DNA of 64,000 bases from Piezodorus guildinii (lineage: Eukaryota > Arthropoda > Insecta > Hemiptera > Pentatomidae). The notes under the pieces are model-generated. The model was not told where the DNA came from, did not search any database, and was given only the letters and a program-made list of their open reading frames with translations. The position numbers were made by a program, and so were the translations under genes. This document shows positions 21,796-33,761 of the stretch, piece by piece; positions within the stretch are counted from its first letter, which is position 1; each line of letters opens with the position of its first letter. Location: the NCBI GenBank assembly GCA_023052935.1, contig CM041292.1, positions 102,677,906 through 102,741,905 of the forward strand, read 5' to 3'.

Positions 21796-23699
21796 AGAAG
21801 AAAAAACCTTTACCTCAAAATCCAATTTGGTTTTCGTAAAAGGATTAAATGAATGATCTAAACGATATACCATGGAAGGAATGTAAACTTTTAAAGTTCC
21901 ACTTAACCACCATTTAAGGTTTAAATTCTTAAATCAATCATTTCATAAAACGTGGATGGTTAATATAAAACATTTATTAATTTCTACATAAGTCAATTTT
22001 CAAATCGTTTCCTGGTTTTATGTATCCTATTCTCCTACTGAATCGAAGATGAAGAGATAAAAAGTTTTAAATTCTGTGGTAAAATTAAATATTTGAATTA
22101 TTTATATTATTAGTTATTTTCAATGGATATGATCGGTTTTTTTGCCTAATTATTTACCAATTTGAAAAATTTAGCAGAACCTCTAGACTGTATGTAAATA
22201 TCGTTATTATGAAAATAAGAGTTTCTTTTAAAATATTTATGTTTTCTTTTAGTTGTTATATTATTGTATATGTTAAGTGTATGTTAGACATTTGGTAGAA
22301 GATAAAATATTTCGATTTAATTTTAAATAATTGGTGTTTTTGTCTTATTTTTTTTTCTGTCTCTCTTTTTTATCAATCATTTCTTCTCAAAAAATAAAAT
22401 TAAAATAAAAACTCATGCATTATTATTCTTATTTTCTCCAAAAATAAACCAAATTGGATATAATGTTTTCGAAAGTTCAGTGAATAAGTTCTATTTTTAG
22501 GTTTCTATTAAAACCATAAAATTATATAGAGGCACGTAGCAAGGATATTCCTTCAGAAAGGAAATAATTTCAAAATTCTAATCTTCTTGAAATACATTAA
22601 CTCTAATATATCAATGAAGTTATGAATTTATTTATTATGATATATTTTTATGATATATTATTATGATATATTTATTATAGTATTTATTATATATTTATTA
22701 TGATATATTTATATGATATATTATTATGATATATTTATTATGAATTTATGTTTTATGATTATACAATACATTTATTAAAATAAAAATGTTAAGAACTTCA
22801 AAAGGCCCTTTTCAGAAATGTTTCAGAAAATTTCGTATGAGGATATTAGATTTAATTGATAGCATAAAGATTAAACTTAAATCTATGTTTTTTTTTTTTA
22901 TGATACTTGTTCTAGTCGATAATTATTAACAATTGAGAAATATTTTATATTTTCTTAGATGGTATTAAGAAGTAAGGAAATTATTTCATGATCTTTTATG
23001 TCTTGTAGGTTATATTAAATTTATTTTACTCCGAAAATGTTTATAATTGTTAGAGAAAATACGTCATTTGGAAATGATTTATATTTCCTAAGATATTATT
23101 AAGAGGTAAGATACCTGGTTTGTAATATTTTTTGGTATCTTAAATTTATTGGGCGTACATGGTTTGTGATATTTTTTGGTATCTTAAATTTGTTGGGCGT
23201 ATTTTCCTTAATAATTATAAAAATGTTCCCTTATTAAAGGTTTATTGTTTCATAATCCACAAAATTATATGTAACATATGAATATGTAATAATAATGTAA
23301 TGTGAAGTTATTTGTGATAGTTGGACTTCATCCAAATAGAGTGAAAATTTGTATCTGAATTGTGGTTGAAACTGGTTTCTGCTCAGTATTCGAGGGACTT
23401 AAATTCGTTTCGCTCCCTTTAAATTGGTTTTAGGGTCCTCCCTAGAGGTCCTCCGAATTGAATTAGAGGATTGAAAATTTGTATGTTGATTGAGTTAATG
23501 AAGAAGTGACTTATTTCTCCCACCGATAAAACCTTCAATTTTGTAGTTTAGTGAAAATACAATGATAGTGACAAAGCTCTGCTGCTCATGCTTTATTTCA
23601 TAAACAAAATACGTTGCATTTTTATTTTATATTTTGGTTTATTATTTTCAATAAACTGGTTTATTAATAATGGTTTATTAGTTTTAAACGAACAAACAA
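21796..23699. other. very AT-rich spacer with simple repeats
   Basis: Includes a run of imperfect 'tatttattatgata' repeats at about 22625-22745 and a tandem duplication at 23111-23200. No gene or mobile element is recognised. Confidence 0.5.
23111..23200. repeat. tandem duplication of about 45 bases
   Basis: Two adjacent units share tggtttgt, atattttttggtatcttaaa and ttgggcgta, with few differences. Confidence 0.8.
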
Positions 23700-24025
23700 A
23701 TAAAAAAAATTACCTCCCCTGAAAATTCGAAACATGTGTTTTATTAAATAATCTATTATATTTTTCTCACAACAATCAATTACTTTTATCGGCTTTTCAT
23801 CACTCTCCATTAACCTTCAAAATTACGTTTATTAGATAATATTTTTTCTGAAATATTTAGCTATCCAACGGTATATTATACATCAATATTACTATTCCTG
23901 TGTTCAAAAACACAAAAATTGGATAAAAAAATATGTTTACACTTTTCTCCTTTAGTTTTTTTTTAATCAAATTTGCTCAACTTGCATATATCCGTTATTT
24001 ATCAATGTTAATAAGATGAAGTTCC
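23700..24025 (-). repeat. Rep-A copy, right-hand part, interrupted
   Basis: Minus-strand Rep-A order: 'acatgtgttttatta', 'tatccaacggtatattat' and 'caacttgcatat'. Similarity stops where the foldback element begins, and resumes at 25842. The two parts together make one Rep-A copy. Confidence 0.7.
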
Positions 24026-25841
24026 AAAGGGCCTAGCCGGATAAGCATGTGAAATCTGCCCCCGCGTGTATTAGAACCAAATTCATACCATTGAGTCACA
24101 CCTATGAGAAACAACCTTACGCAAATTTTTAGCCCTTAATCCTAACGGGAGGGAAGTTATGGAGGGGGGAAGAAAAAACAAAAAAAATTGTTTTCTCCTG
24201 AACAGCATAACCGATTTTCACGAAAAAAATATACGTTATGGACTTTACAAATAGGTTTCAAAAAATATTTTTTTAAATTCTTTTCCACTAAAATGCTGGT
24301 CAAAAAATTTTTTTGAATTTTTCAAAAAAATATTTTCTGGTTATGATGGTTTGGTACACCTCCAATTTTTGTTACTTTGTTTCATTGGAGGGTCCTCCAT
24401 AACATATATTTTTTTCAATTTTATTGCAAGTGTACCCCATGGTGAAAAATAAAAAAAAAACAATTTTTTCTCCTGAATGGATCAACCGAATTTCACGAAA
24501 AATATATATGTTAATGGTTTTCTAAAAGAGTTTCAAAAAACATTTTTTTAAAATTTTTTATTTCGAAAACGTGAGTCAAAATTTTAATTAGTGAAAAATA
24601 AAAAAAAAAGCAGCATTTTTTCAGCTCTCTGAGTAGTAGCTGGTCACGCATGAAGAGTAGGGATAGAGCTGTAGGATCGTAATGTCATTAGATATTACTT
24701 ACACACTATGCACATACATACTATTTATTATACCTATTATTTATACTGATGTATGGAATGATCGTTCAAAAAATAAATAAAAATACCAATGTTTTTTGCT
24801 ACTTCAGGTTAATTAGATAGATAGACAATAATTAAAGAATAAATAATTTTAATGTTCGTACAAAACGGAATAATTTCATTCGTTAACGAAGATAGTGGTT
24901 TTTTTCTCGAAAAATTTATGAGCGTCTAAATTCAAGTCTGAAATACTATATTACAATCTGTTACAAAATGAACAACAGTAATAGTGATATGAGACCATAT
25001 TTATAATAATAGGTATAATAAATAGTATGTATGTGCATAGTGTGTAAGTAATATCTAATGACATTACGATCCTACAGCTCTATCCCCACTCTTCATGCGT
25101 GACCTGCTACTACTCAGAGAGCTGAAAAAATGCTGCTTTTTTTTTTTATTTTTCACTATTTGGTACATTTTAGATCAACTCGAAAATATATATATATTGT
25201 GCAGGACCCTCTAATGAATTAAATTAGCAAAAAATTGTTGGTGTACCAATCCACAATAATTTAAAAAAAAAATAAAAAATTAAAATTTTGACTCACGTTT
25301 TCGAAATAAAAAATTAAAAAAAATGTTTTTTGAAACTCTTTTAGAAAACCATTAACATATATATTTTTCGTGAAATTCGGTCGATCCGTTCAGGAGAAAA
25401 AATTGTTTTTTTTATTTTTCACCATGGGGTACACTTGCAATAAAATTGAAAAAAAATATATGTTATGGAGGACCCTCCAATGAAACAAAGTAACAAAAAA
25501 TTGGAGGTGTACCAAACCATCATAACCAGAAAATATTTTTTTGAAAAATACAAAAAAAATTTTTGACCAGCATTTTAGTGGAAAAAAAGTTAAAAAAATA
25601 TTTTTTGAAACCTATTTGTAAAGTCCATAACATATATTTTTTTCGTGAAAATCGGTTATGCTGTTCAGGAGAAAACAATTTTTTTTGTTTTTTCTTCCCC
25701 CCTCCATAACTTCCCTCCCGTTAGGATTAAGGGGCTAAAAATTTGCGTAAGGTTGTTTCTCATAGGTGTGACTCAATGGTATGAATTTGGTTCTAATACA
25801 CGCGGGGGCAGATTTCACATGCTTATCCGGCTAAGCCCTTT
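24026..25841. mobile_element. foldback element with 0.7-0.8 kb inverted arms
   Basis: The left arm (24026-24745) and right arm (25004-25841) are inverted copies of each other, nearly identical base for base. They run from the ends (aaagggcytagccggataag) through gcccccgcgtgtatt, aacgggagggaagttatgg, tggtttggtacacctccaa, a tggagggtcctccat palindrome and ctctgagtagtagc to the inner edge tattatacctattatt. The left arm lacks about 118 bases that the right arm has. About 258 bases of unrelated AT-rich sequence separate the arms. Each arm holds diverged direct repeats of about 230 bases (blocks 'tctcctgaac', 'ttttcacgaaaaa', 'gtttcaaaaaa', 'ggtacacc', 'gagggtcct'). This is the architecture of foldback transposons. 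No transposase is encoded. It sits inside a Rep-A copy. A clear target duplication was not found. Confidence 0.85.
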
Positions 25842-26272
25842 TTCGAAATATATAAAATTAAAGGTGGTTTAGAGGAAGAATATGAAAATATCGGCATTGA
25901 AACCCTGTCAGACTATTTCAATCAGAATTAAACTTACATCATATTAAAGTCCTTTGGATTAAAATCGCAAAAAGGTTCAAAATGCATGGTATAAAGTGGC
26001 TCGTCTGGTCCACTGATTTTGATGAAAAAGATTCAGTAACATCTCGGGCGTATAGTTGTCTTAAATATGAAATTTCAGTTTCATAGCACTTTTAATTTTC
26101 GCTCGGGAGTTACCACACACACAGACCTTTTTGCGGGACTTGGTCATTTAGACTCAGGGGATTCTATTGTAAAACGTATATTTCCGTTGAAAACTGGAAT
26201 TCGAAAATTTTCACGATCACAATATTTTCCCTTACTATATATTTCATATATAGGTAAGTGAAAGTAAAAAAA
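25842..26272 (-). repeat. Rep-A copy, left-hand part, interrupted
   Basis: Continues the copy begun at 23700: 'aaaattaaaggtggtt', 'ctgtcagactatttc', 'gcatggtataaagtgg', 'gggcgtatagttgtct', 'gaaaattttcacgatcac' and the terminus ggtaagtgaaagta near 26255-26268. Confidence 0.8.
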
Positions 26273-26755
26273 TGTTAAATATAAGAAATATATATCGGTC
26301 AGTCCAATTAGTCTTCCAATTTTCATTACTTTTGCCTCTTAACAATTTTGATATTTCTGATATTTGTATGAGTTATTATCTATCTTTTTATGAATATGAC
26401 ACTAGAAATAACATATTTTTCTGGCCAATACGTTTAGTGTTGCAGCCGTTTTAAGTCAGCTTCACGGCTAAAATCATGTGTGGGGAAATTCTTCCAAAGT
26501 CTTGTAATTTTGTAGATTCTTAATCAAAACAAAAAGCTACCAATATAGCAAGGAAATGCTTTTTATTTTTGGTCCCTCGCATAACTAAAGAAGAATGTGG
26601 TTTAAAAATTATCGAAAATTAATAAAATATCAGACATTTACGAAATAAAAGTATATACAGGAAAAGAGATTCGCCTTTCATTATTGATTCCTTTATAGAT
26701 CAGTCATAGACCTACTTGCTGTAAAAATTTCGATTTTGAGATCATTGTCCTTTTA
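26273..26755. other. AT-rich spacer, nothing recognised
   Basis: No recognised feature. Confidence 0.45.
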
Positions 26756-27542
26756 TTGGGTTGTGTCACATGAAATGTCTGTTTTCAAGGTAAAGGATTT
26801 ATTAAAAACAAAATCTGAAAACGCACTTTTCACTTGATCGTCATTTTCAAAAAGTTTTCCTTTGACGAAGTTGTCTAAATTCCTGAAGAGGTGGTAATCT
26901 GTTGGAGACAAGTCGGGAGAATATGGTGGTGCGGAAGAACTTCGTAGCCCAGTTCTTTCAATTTTTGTACGGTATGTTTTGAAACGCCGCTCAGTGAGAT
27001 CATGATAGGTACCTATGTATCGAGCTTTTTTACTTTTCCAATACACTTTAAATGTCTGGAAAGGGTAGACGCACTTGCATTTAGTTGTGCTGAGAGTCAT
27101 TTAACTGTTTGGTAGGGGTTTCCTTCTACTGTATGTTTGAGGACATCGTTGTCTATTACGGACGGAGGTCTTCCTCGGGGTAAGTTTTTCAAGTCGGTAT
27201 CCCCAGCTGAAAACTTAGCAAACCAACGGCGAATGGTCCGTTCATTAACACTCCCTTCCTCAAACGCCTTGCAAATATTTCTAGCGGCCTCGGCTGCTGA
27301 ATGGCCGAGTTTAAACTCGTACAAAAATATTACTTGAAAATTGCGTGTTTCCACGTTCATATTTGGAGGTATACTAAAAAGTGGGTAATTGATTGGGAAG
27401 CTAATGTTTATAATACAAAGGTAGAGGATTAGTAACTGTTTACTTTAAATATGTAAACATTCAGAAAAAAAAAAGAGACCTGCAAAATCCTTTATGTATT
27501 TCAGAAACTATAAAAACGGAGATTTCATGTGAAACAACCCAA
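26756..27542 (-). mobile_element. internally deleted mariner transposon, second copy
   Basis: Ends ttgggttgtgtcacatgaaa and, inverted, atttcatgtgaaacaaccc then aa, flanked by TA at 26754-26755 and 27543-27544. The ends and the transposase match the element at 16461 rather than the one at 36027. At about 790 bases it is even shorter. Point differences and a further small deletion separate it from the 16461 copy. Confidence 0.88.
26830..27360 (-). pseudogene. mariner transposase, middle deleted
   Basis: The minus strand starts at 27360: NVETRNFQVIFLYEFKLGHS, then EEGSVNERTIRRWFAKFSAG, LPRGRPPSVIDND. A stop follows after NPYQTVK, then SAQLNASASTLSRHLK in the same frame. The deletion junction reads gatctcactgagcggc then gtttcaaaacatac, removing the first two catalytic aspartates and the NARPH block. 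It leads to KELGYEVLP and, in another frame, YSPDLSPTDYHLFRNLDNF with the third aspartate. The protein cannot be active. Confidence 0.85.
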
Positions 27543-27544
27543 TA

Positions 27545-27779
27545 GTATATGAATTTTCAAAATTGGCAAAAATTCGTTTTTCGCGATATTTGCACGATAA
27601 CATGTGTTATGAGTTTATGGTGATATAAATTTGCTTATTGAGACTAAGCTGGTTCCGGAGTTATAATATTCGTTTTCTTTAAAAATTATAACCCCCGGTA
27701 ATTTTGCATATTTAAGAGAAAAACAAAAACGATGAGAATATTTTATATAATTTAGGTTCTAACAACACATTACCTAACT
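27545..27779. other. AT-rich spacer, nothing recognised
   Basis: Short spacer between the mariner and a SINE-2 relic. Confidence 0.4.
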
Positions 27780-27925
27780 AACAACCTCCCTTCCCTCCTT
27801 TCCTTCCACGGGTATGTCAGACCCGTCAGTCAACTGATGGCCACTTACAAAAATAGACTTAGACGCCTCCACAGCCTATCGCGCCAACCGAATTAAAAAT
27901 TATAACGTATGACATTCTAATAATA
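27780..27925 (+). mobile_element. SINE-2 3' part, relic
   Basis: Shares 'gggtatgtcag', 'cgtcagtcaactgatgg', 'tagacttagac' and 'aaaattataac' with the SINE-2 copy at 39237-39445 in the same order. The tRNA-like head is absent. Confidence 0.5.
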
Positions 27926-28757
27926 GCGGTCTATAACACGAGGACTCTCATGTTTTAATGATAATGATGGCATTATAAATGTATGATTTATTTCTATATT
28001 TTATTTACGAAACTGAGGGATACAACCAGAAGTATAAGGTGGGTTAAAGTAATGCGATTCAAGTTATTTTTGTCTACCTCCGCTTTCCGTATTTACTAAA
28101 GACACGTCATAAAAATCCTTGATGCAATGATTAAGTAAATCAATAATTATGTAATGCCATTTTTTCTCTCCTTTTACTTTTTGTTTCAAGCTGTCCGTTG
28201 GTAACTCGCAATATCCTGATTATAATCATGAACTCGATGGCCTCCTGGAGATACTTGTTCTAGTATTTAACACTGGGCTTGAACAAACGCTGGTCGTCCT
28301 TCCTCAATTTGAGTACTACTTGATAGAGGCCTTAATTGGCCGCAAGTAAAAGTAAGGTTCTTCCCGATGCGACATTCTTTGGTTTATAATTAGTGATCAT
28401 GTTGAATTAGGAGCACCTCTCCGTCAGCACAGATGTAGCCCAGATTATTTTCAATTTTTTGAGTGAAGCAGCTTTTAAGGGAAAATTCATACTCGATTTT
28501 CTATTAAAATATCTTGCTCAACCGAACCCATAATTTTCCACCCTAAACATAAGTTTCCATATCAGGCCTAAATATCTTCAATACTTTTCTTAATCACTGT
28601 TTATAACTTGTACTGTGGAAATCGTAAATCATTACTTCTTGAGATGCAGAGAATTTTCAGGTTCTCAACTCCCGCCGCTCATGGAATCTAAATTAACCTG
28701 CCCTCCCATTGGAAAGAGTACTCACAGTCAATGAACCACCGGTTATGACCAATTTTT
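27926..28757. other. unassigned, partly less AT-rich
   Basis: The part at about 28190-28750 is less AT-rich than its surroundings, which could mark a decayed element or old coding sequence. I found no recognisable domain in either strand. Confidence 0.4.
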
Positions 28758-29572
28758 TTTACTTTCACTTACTATATATAGTAAGAGGAAGTATTGCGAT
28801 CGTGAAAATTTTCGAATTCCAGTTTTCAACGGAAATACGCGTTTTAGGGTCCCCTGAGTCCAAATAACCAAGTCCCGCAAAAAGGTGTGTGTGTGGTAAC
28901 TCCCGGGCGGAAACGGTAAGTCCTATGAAACTGAAATTTCATATTTAAGACAACTATACGCCCGAGACGTGACAAAACTTTTTTCCGACGATTTTGATTA
29001 TACTCGCTATATCGATGTAAAATTTAATGGGCTTTAATATTATGTAAGTTTTATCTGGATAAAAATGGTCTGACAGGGCTTAAATGCCGATATTTTAAAT
29101 TTTCTTCCCCTAAAGTACCTTTAATTTTGTAGATTCAATAATAATAACTAGATTATCTTGTTAACGCTTATGGAAAACAGGTAAATATATAAATTGAATA
29201 AATTCGATACCCAACTAAAGGAGAAAACAGAAAAAATATTTTTTTAATGCAATTTTTCGTTTTTGAACATAAGAGCAGTAATATACATGTATGATATACC
29301 GTTGGAAAGCTAAAGATTTTAGAAAAAATATCATCTCATACACAAGCTTTTAAAAGTTAATAGAGAGTGATGAGAAGAAGATAAAACTAACTGATTATTT
29401 TAGATAATAATATAATAGATTTTTTAATAAAACACATGTTTCTATATAAATTCAATTTGATTAATTCCTTAATAGTTTCACGTATTTTTTTCTCTAACTG
29501 TATTTGAAAATTCTTTCATAGATTTTAAAAAACGAGGTAAGTGAAAGTCGTGTGTTGCCCGCACCAGATTTT
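28758..29572 (+). repeat. Rep-A, full-size copy
   Basis: Starts tttactttcacttac, followed by gtattgcgatcgtgaaaa, ccagttttcaacgg, agtcccgcaaaaaggtg with a gt run, gacaactatacgcccgag, 'ggtctgacagggct', 'accgttggaaagctaaag' and 'aaaacacatgtttct'. It ends aggtaagtgaaagtcgtg then ttgcccgcaccag and a T-run. The outer actttcactta and the inner end aggtaagtgaaagt are inverted relatives. No reading frame of note, so it looks like a non-autonomous element. Confidence 0.8.
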
Positions 29573-31640
29573 TTTTTGTTTATTTGCGTCCCAAAATATA
29601 AAAGAGTTGAAGAAAAAGAAGTCATATTTATCAGTGCTGTCATAAATTTTCAATTGTTGTCTTCGACTGAATAATATTTGTAGATATAACAATTATAAAA
29701 AAGGTCGGGGAAAATATTGTATCTTCTATTTCATGCCTTTGGTTATAAGTTCCTTTTTTTAATCATTTATATGTCAGCAACAAGAATTAATTTGATTTTT
29801 GGTGTATAAAAAACTTTTTTTTCTCAAGTTTAAGCACTTGCATAAACTTTTAGTTAGTGCATAAAATTTTCGTATAATGAGTATGAATTATACTTCATTA
29901 AGACAAAAGTTTTTATCAAATCTAGGTAAGTGCCAAAAGCTATCCTTTGTAACTTCAATCTAATATTGCTTAAAAAAAAAGTTCACAACCCATTATGGGA
30001 ACGTTGAAATTCAAGTAATTTTGGGTAAGTGTTTTGTTAGAATGTGGTCGATGGATTATCTTTGAATTCGATTTATTACTATAAATATATTGTGTTTACG
30101 AAAAGGCTTATCCATCTTAATATCTTAAGGGCAAACAAAATTATAAGTAATTGTAACTAGCTCTTAAATTATTGCATCATAATAAATACTTTAGTGTTAT
30201 CAAAATGAACAATGTCGAAGGTGCTGATAAAAGAACCATCGATGAGTACTAATTAGTGTGGTATCAGACTCAAAGAGCTTTCCTCCCATCAGCCAATTAA
30301 TTTCGTAGTTTCTATGTAACTATTTTGGTTTTAATTTACACTAAAGTTTTTTATTCTTTGTAATTTTATTGAGTTAGTTTTCTGATACTGGTATTGATTA
30401 ATATTGATATATGAATGAAAATGACGGAGAAAACAGTTTGCAACGTATTAAATTTGGCTCAGTGCATTATAATTGGCTTTTATTCAAAGGTTGATAGTCA
30501 GAGTAATTGAATCGGAATCGGATAAAAAATAATTTTTACAAAATTTTACTTGGTGATTTTTCATATTGAACTAATTTCAAAGTACTAGAGACACAATGGC
30601 TGTAATGTTTTTACTTTCACTAAAAAAGGACGTCTTGTACTAATGAATTATAAAATATTTTTTTATTTATCTTTGTATGACCAAGTGTTATAGCAATTTG
30701 GCTAATAAACCGTTATTTTTTCTTCTGTGTATCTTAAAAAATGGTGATGCAAATGTTTTATATTTTGGGACGCAATTAAAAAAAAAACAAATTGATCATA
30801 ATTGGTGGTTGATCGACAGTGTTCTTCCCGGAGAGAGTGCAGGTTGATTTAGAGTCTTATAAAGAATAAAGTAGGATATGTTTTTGGTACCTACAGCTAA
30901 TTAAAAATAATAAGGTGCATTTTTTTAATATCTAAAATTAGTGCTACCTTGAGATGCAAGGTGGAACTTATAGCATACAAAATTATGACGTAAAGAACTT
31001 GCGTCAACATTTTTTTTTCTTTCTTAACACCGTCTAAAATACTTGATTAATTGTAAATTTTACATACACTTCGAGATTCATTAGTTAAGAAACTACAAGA
31101 CAAAATGTAAAATATTGTGTAAATAAAGATATTGGGATTACAATAGAAAATATCGAAAAACGACAAATTCGTTTTGGTTTTAAGTTGTAACCTTAAGTAC
31201 TCTGGCTGCTTATTTTAGCTAAATTGTTAACATTGTTTTATTGTTATGCTTGAAATATTTTTAAATCATATGTATCTTTTGAAAACATTTGAAGCCGCAA
31301 TGATAGATGGTGTTACGGTGTTTGTTGTCGTACTCCTCCAGAACGGCTCGATTTTTATGTATATTTGTTTAGGTATGAGAATCGGTCCTAAAGTATATTT
31401 CTTACGACAAGGTAATTCGGGCGTCAGTATACAGACATTTTTTTAACGAAAATTTTTTTTGATTTGTCATAAAAAAATGCATATAACCTTAAATTTTTAC
31501 CCTCCTTTCCCTACCCTCGCATTTTTTAATCACGATTTCAATATTTTTGTATGGACAATATCCAAATTATTTAACTGTGTTTTGTATTACAAAAATCTGT
31601 TACTGGCAGCGCACTTTCACTTTCTTTTCCTGTTAAAATC
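29573..31640. other. AT-rich spacer, no supported gene
   Basis: Two neighbouring open frames at 31246-31446 and 31459-31647 have no recognised similarity and AT-rich codons. Nothing else is seen in about 2 kb. Confidence 0.5.
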
Positions 31641-31708
31641 AATTTAAGAACTATTAAAAAAAACTAGTTAAGAACTATTAAAAAAAACTATTTAAGAAAT
31701 ATTAAAAG
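31641..31708. repeat. short tandem repeat, period about 24-25
   Basis: Nearly three units of 'tttaagaactattaaaaaaa' plus 'acta'. A single related unit lies near 12370. Confidence 0.8.
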
Positions 31709-31749
31709 AACAAAGTTAAAAAACAGTTTAAAGTTTATTTGAATCAAAA

Positions 31750-31850
31750 GATTATTCAGTTTTGTTGGAAACATATGTTCTAGATTAAATAATACATAAA
31801 AAAATTCTCAAATCTTTAACCTTCCAACGGTATATTATACATCTATATTA
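31750..31850 (-). repeat. Rep-A fragment
   Basis: Contains 'aacatatgttct', 'aaatctttaaccttccaacg' and 'gtatattatacatctatatt', which match the right-hand third of Rep-A in minus orientation. It is cut by the adjoining SINE-1. Confidence 0.6.
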
Positions 31851-32126
31851 CTGTTTGTTTGTCCATTATATCATTGTGGCTAATGGGACGATGATACTGG
31901 GTGAGTCCTAAATTTTGCCTATCCAAGTTTAATTAGGATAGGGATCTTTAACGAGTACCTGACATCGCACAGGCTCAGGACCACCTTTGTGTCCTCCCCT
32001 CCTAAGGATGGCATAACTAAGGATTTTTTAATTCTATTAAAAAATCCTAGGACCACCAGCTGGTTTCGAACCGTCACCTTTGGCACAAAAGGCTGTTATG
32101 CTAGCCACGCTGCTACAGGTGATCCC
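31851..32126 (-). mobile_element. SINE-1 copy
   Basis: Inverse order of the 7758 copy: 'tgtttgtttgtcc' tail, 'ttgtggctaatgggacg', 'gcctatccaagtttaatta', 'gggatctttaacgagtacc', 'ggctcaggaccacctt', then the head with tttcgaaccgtcac (B box) and 'gttatgctagccac', ending 'caggtgatccc'. It is inserted next to or into a Rep-A fragment. Confidence 0.85.
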
Positions 32127-33307
32127 ATTCTGTTAAAAAAACAAACCAATATTTTTGATCTTCAGTTTTTTATAAAGATTTAAAAAAAATATTTTCTTTT
32201 TTATGTTCAGCTAGTTGTTAAATCTGATATAAATGCCAATTTTCAATATTATTTGAAACAGTAACATTTATTTCAAACCTAAAATATTGCACTCAACTTT
32301 TTATTACTTATCGCATTTTGTAACACTTAGTATTGTATTATAACTAAGCTCCGAAAACAAGACTGAACGGATGAATTAAGCTTAAATTAGTCATATTCAG
32401 CCTAAGTAAAACAGGATCTTGGGATGAGAGGATGTACCTATACTGCTATAATATTCTTTTCTCTTGCATTGAAGAAAGATAAAATCATACGAGCCCTGAG
32501 CAAACATTGATTTACAGAGTAGTCTCTAAAGAGTACGAATACAAAATGTGCGACATTTTTTGTGTGAAGGAGAATGATGAATGGATACATAGGCCTTCCC
32601 TCCTTTGAGGTGGGTCCAGGCCAGGGTCGAGCCGATCTGGAACTGGAACGGTCAAGAAGATTTGAATCACTGGAAATGCATCGGCACGTGTCTACTCCAG
32701 GGGGATTTAGCAATGCACATTCGAAGAGAAAGGCGGCTCCGCCCTGTATTAGCGCTCCAAAGTATTATAGACCATTCTCTACTTTACTGCATTTATTTAT
32801 TTAATGTTTATTCTTTAACCCGCACCTCTTAAATCCACTTGGGTTTTGTAAATAAAAAGATTCGTACGGCTTGTAAGCCAACGGCCGTTCAAGAAGATAA
32901 TTACGGACAACTGGTTGTTTTGTAATCGTGTTTGATAAATTATTCATCAGTACACGCTGACATAATCAACCTTTTTTTAGTTACATGGTAGCTCGAAAAC
33001 TAGACAGCTTCTTGAACATGTTAGATCCTCATTTGAAAGATGAATCATTGTTTACTCAACTTAATAAATTTGAAAAAAAAAAAAACAAACAGAAAACGGA
33101 TTCTAAAATGCTTATTTATGAAGCTTCTTCTGTAACTGGGAGGAGTTGTGTTAGAAGACGAACTAATTTTTAGAGTGTCTCACAGGCGTTGCCTCAATTA
33201 AAATAAAAGTTATTTATTTATAGGAAAGTTTTAACAGGGAAGAAATTTGCCATCTGCATAAGAAATCAGCAAATATGTTAACAAAGAGAAATACAAACAA
33301 CTAAAAA
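32127..33307. other. unassigned, one less AT-rich block
   Basis: The block at 32560-32760 has balanced base use and overlapping open frames on both strands, yet no domain is recognised. An inverted ggccgttgg-type SINE-3 motif lies near 32855-32890. The open frame 32985-33173 is unrecognised. Confidence 0.4.
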
Positions 33308-33545
33308 GGCGTCACTTATAATGTAGTGGCTCGTTTTGCTAGTTCGCGGTAAAAAACCTGGCAGGCCACCCTAGGATTTTTTGGATTTTAGGAATGGTGG
33401 CAAAAAGATGGTCCTGAGCCTGTGCGATGTTAGGTATTTGTTAAAGATCTCTATCCTTATTAAACCTGGATAGGCGAAATTCAGGACTCCTAATGTGGCA
33501 TCGTCCGATAAGCCACAACAGCGTGAAGTGGTGTTAAATAAAAAC
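33308..33545 (+). mobile_element. SINE-1 copy, diverged
   Basis: The head is eroded, with 'atgtagtggctcg' kept and the B box damaged. The body is clear: 'ccaccctaggatttttt', 'gtcctgagcctgtgcgatgt', 'taaacctggataggc', 'gcatcgtccgataagccaca', ending 'gtgttaaataaaaac'. Confidence 0.8.
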
Positions 33546-33638
33546 TACTAATGTCTAGTAAGAAGTCTAATCAAACAATTTTATTTTTTACTTTATTTTT
33601 ATTTCTTTGTTTGTTCTACCTCGCCTTCCTTCTACCTT

Positions 33639-33761
33639 TGAATGTAACTGAGAGCCTGTTTGTCACATTCATTCTAAAATATGACTCGTGCTCTCAGGTC
33701 GTTTGTTTTCGTGACTCTGGCATCTCCAACGCTCCAGCGACATATTGCCGATTGGACCCTC
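33639..33761 (+). repeat. left arm of perfect 123-base inverted repeat
   Basis: Exact reverse complement of 34355-34477, base for base in my comparison, in surroundings that are otherwise full of mutations. It codes for part of a LINE endonuclease (see the relic at 33639-34045). Confidence 0.9.

Noticed and set aside
31246..31647. Neighbouring open frames of 66 and 62 residues
   Set aside because: Short, AT-rich and without any recognised motif; expected by chance in such DNA.
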